Positions 62,363-64,000 of a stretch of DNA of 64,000 nucleotides are shown piece after piece; position 1 is the first letter of the stretch; every line of letters starts with the position of its first letter. A program made the translations under genes and the position numbers. Source of the DNA: Streptomyces olivaceus (GTDB lineage: Bacteria > Actinomycetota > Actinomycetes > Streptomycetales > Streptomycetaceae); contig NZ_JOFH01000004.1 of the NCBI RefSeq assembly GCF_000721235.1, positions 124,001-188,000 on the forward strand. Reading direction: 5' to 3'. The notes below the pieces were generated by a model. That model made no database searches. It saw nothing but the letters and a program-made list of their open reading frames with translations, and was not told the origin of the DNA.

Positions 62363-63208
62363 TCAGGGCACCAGGGCCGCGGCGAGTCCGGCCGGCCGGG
62401 CGGCGAACGGGCTGTGGCTGCCGGGGAGGGTGCGTACGGTGAACGGGCTGTCCGGCATCGCCCGGTCCGCTTCCCTGATCATCAGGTCCTGCACCGCCGG
62501 TGTCAGCGCGCGGTCCTCCGCACAGCGCACGAAGGTCCGCGGGATCCGCCCCCAGCGTTCGCCGGTCAACGTGACGGGGGTGGTCGGGACGGCCAGGGGC
62601 AGGTCGGTGATCAGGGCGGAGCGCCGGCGGTCGAACAGGTGCGCCGGCGTGTCGTGGTAGTGGGCCCGGCGCAGCTCCTCGACGTAGCCGGGGTCCGGGG
62701 AGAGCGGGTTGATCCGGATGGCGCCCAACTCCCCCGGGTCGCCGATGTGCAGGCCGTCGCCCTGTGCGGCGGCGTTCTCCGGCGTACCGAGGTAGTCGGC
62801 GAACCGGGGCCGTGCGGCGGGGACGAACGCGGACAGGTAGACGATCCGGTCGACCAGTTCGGGGGCCCGCTCCGCGGCGAGTGACGCGGGGCCGCCGCCC
62901 GCGCTGTGCGCGACGAGCACGACTTCACGGTACGGGCGGACCCGCCGCAGGGTCTCCAGGACGCGGTCGGCGCAGTCGTCCATGGTCACGTCGGCCAGCG
63001 GCGACTTCTCGTCGCGCAGGCCGGGTTGGCCGGGCCGGAGGTATCCGCTGGGCAGCGGGGCGTCGAGGCCGTGTCCCGGCAGGTCGACGGCCACGCTCGC
63101 GGCGCCGAGGCCGGCGAGTTCGCGCTGGGTCGCCGCCCACTGGGCGGAACTGTGCCAGGCGCCGTGGACCAGGACGAGGACGGTGCCGGACGGAGGGTGC
63201 TGTGTCAT
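62363..63208 (-). CDS. Alpha/beta hydrolase (esterase/hydroxynitrile-lyase-like)
   Basis: A 281-residue hydrolase: TVLVLVHGAWHSSAQWAATQ oxyanion region, VVLVAHSAGGGPASLAAERA nucleophile elbow with Ser, LSAFVPAARPRFADYLG and a final LPGSHSPFAARPAGLAAAL with the catalytic His. The pattern is that of the salicylate-esterase/hydroxynitrile-lyase branch. ATG at 63208; a start at 63259 would run into the divergent promoter. It faces the LysR gene and is its likely target. Confidence 0.85.
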   Translation of the reverse strand: MTQHPPSGTVLVLVHGAWHSSAQWAATQRELAGLGAASVAVDLPGHGLDAPLPSGYLRPGQPGLRDEKSPLADVTMDDCADRVLETLRRVRPYREVVLVAHSAGGGPASLAAERAPELVDRIVYLSAFVPAARPRFADYLGTPENAAAQGDGLHIGDPGELGAIRINPLSPDPGYVEELRRAHYHDTPAHLFDRRRSALITDLPLAVPTTPVTLTGERWGRIPRTFVRCAEDRALTPAVQDLMIREADRAMPDSPFTVRTLPGSHSPFAARPAGLAAALVP

Positions 63209-63302
63209 GTATGCATCCCAGCGCCCGGAGCCGCCCGTATCCAGTTCCAGATATGACACGCTGGCCGGTGATACCCACGAGATATGACGGGAGGAGGCTG
63301 CC
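63209..63302. promoter_or_regulatory. Divergent promoter region with LysR-type sites
   Basis: AGATATGAC occurs twice (about 63246-63254 and 63280-63288), and TATC-N8-GATA at 63230-63250 fits the T-N11-A pattern of LysR boxes. GGGAGGAGG at 63289-63297 is the ribosome binding site of the LysR gene. Confidence 0.45.
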
Positions 63303-64000
63303 GTGGAGGTGCGTCATCTGCGGTACGCGCTGGCTCTCGCCGAGCACGGGCACTTCGGCCGGGCGGCCCGGGCGGTGGGCATCGCGCAGCCCCCGCTGTC
63401 GAAGCAGATCGCCGACCTGGAGCGCGAGGTGGGTGCGCGGCTGTTCGACCGCACCCGGCAGGGTGTGTTCCCGACGGCCGCGGGCCGGGCGTTCCTGGCG
63501 CGGGCCCGCACGGCGCTGGACGAGATCGCCGGGGCCGCCCTCGACGCGGGCCGGGCCGCCCGGGGCGAGACCGGCCGGCTGCGGCTGGGGTTCATCGCGT
63601 CGGCGCTGCTGGATCCCCTGCCCACCGTCCTGCACCGCTTCGGTCGCGAACGCCCCGACGTGCGGCTGGAGTTGCACGAGATGGGGACCAGTCGCAGCAC
63701 CGCCGCCCTCGTCGCCGGGGAACTGGACGTGGCCGTCACCCTCGGCCGGCCGCGCGGAGCCGGAGCCGAGCACCTGGTGTCAGTACCGATCGGGCACGAC
63801 CATCTGGTCGCCGTGGTGAGTACCGCGCACCCCTACGCGGGCCAACCGTCGGTGAGCGTCGGCCAGTTGCGGCGACAGCCGCTGATCGTGTCGTCCGGGA
63901 CGGACGAGCCCGCCGTCGTCGCCGGGCTGCACGCGCTGCTGGGCAAGGACTCGGAGGCGCTGTCGGGGGCGACCGTCGCCCGGGACATCCACACGATCAT
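63303..64000 (+). CDS. LysR-family regulator, 3' end cut by the window
   Basis: At least 232 residues, still open at the window end. HTH: EVRHLRYALALAEHGHFGRA, ARAVGIAQPPLSKQIADLER, EVGARLFDRTRQGVF. The effector domain begins GRLRLGFIASALLDPLPTVL and includes ELHEMGTSRSTAALVAGELD, which resembles BenM/CatM-type LysR proteins that sense aromatic acids. GTG start at 63303 after GGAGGAGG. Divergent from the hydrolase gene. Confidence 0.88.
   Translation, partial: MEVRHLRYALALAEHGHFGRAARAVGIAQPPLSKQIADLEREVGARLFDRTRQGVFPTAAGRAFLARARTALDEIAGAALDAGRAARGETGRLRLGFIASALLDPLPTVLHRFGRERPDVRLELHEMGTSRSTAALVAGELDVAVTLGRPRGAGAEHLVSVPIGHDHLVAVVSTAHPYAGQPSVSVGQLRRQPLIVSSGTDEPAVVAGLHALLGKDSEALSGATVARDIHTI

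Overview
The window is very high in GC, codes with strong third-position G/C, uses many GTG and some TTG starts, chains genes through ATGA/GTGA overlaps, and contains rare TTA codons. Together with families such as the DUF574 methyltransferase, the XRE-DUF5753 regulator, GH64 glucanases and DHA2 exporters, this points to a Streptomyces-type actinomycete chromosome, in an accessory (arm-like) region rich in catabolic and secreted functions. I saw no rRNA, tRNA, intact insertion sequence, phage or CRISPR array.

Layout. 1-2.7 kb: a MarR/EamA divergent pair with mirror-image leaderless promoters, a remnant of a thioredoxin-like gene, and a MurR/RpiR-type SIS regulator. 2.9-5.7 kb: sodium:solute symporter plus AnmK, an anhydro-MurNAc (cell-wall sugar) recycling unit. 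5.7-7.3 kb: a Rox-like FAD monooxygenase preceded by a rifamycin-associated element (RAE). 7.4-13.2 kb: a four-carbon sugar-acid locus, with a DeoR regulator, a GntP permease and a DRL/COG4091 oxidoreductase facing an OtnK kinase and OtnC decarboxylase. 13.2-19.2 kb: darcynin-like and NmrA-like proteins, a LysR regulator and two coupled secreted hydrolases. 19.2-28.2 kb: a tightly overlapped eight-gene operon (amino-acid-type ABC importer, CapA-like protein, CaiB CoA-transferase, two 2-hydroxyacyl-CoA dehydratase-like subunits, MFS exporter) facing a PaaX-type regulator. 29.4-33.9 kb: a MarR-controlled operon of SDR, amidohydrolase, acyl-CoA ligase and MaoC hydratase that resembles the rhodococcal cou pathway for phenylpropanoid side-chain removal. 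34.5-45.6 kb: an Rrf2/DsbA-like pair with TTA codons, then a predicted cysteine-rich leader peptide followed by a nine-gene organosulfur-scavenging locus (Opp-type ABC system, two flavin monooxygenases, hydrolase, SsuE-like FMN reductase). 45.9-53.6 kb: NAD-epimerase, PAP2 membrane enzyme, ECF sigma factor with a Met/His-rich membrane protein, TetR, and a MoxR-VWA (RavA/ViaA-like) pair. 53.6-56.3 kb: DUF574 methyltransferase, XRE-DUF5753 regulator and an unknown protein. 56.8-61.3 kb: a secreted beta-1,3-glucanase cluster (GH64, GH16, GH64). 61.3-64 kb: GNAT, alpha/beta hydrolase and a LysR regulator cut by the window end.

The most novel-looking items are: (1) the eight-gene operon whose dehydratase-like subunits have lost most of the cysteines that normally hold the [4Fe-4S] clusters and that has no activator gene; (2) the leaderless Cys-codon leader peptide and C-rich leader before the organosulfur operon, next to a probably bldA-dependent Rrf2/DsbA pair; (3) two mutually exclusive perfect hairpins before the GH16 gene; (4) the tetronate locus in which one DRL-type enzyme seems to replace the usual dehydrogenase and isomerase. 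Function calls rest on motif recognition without database searches.
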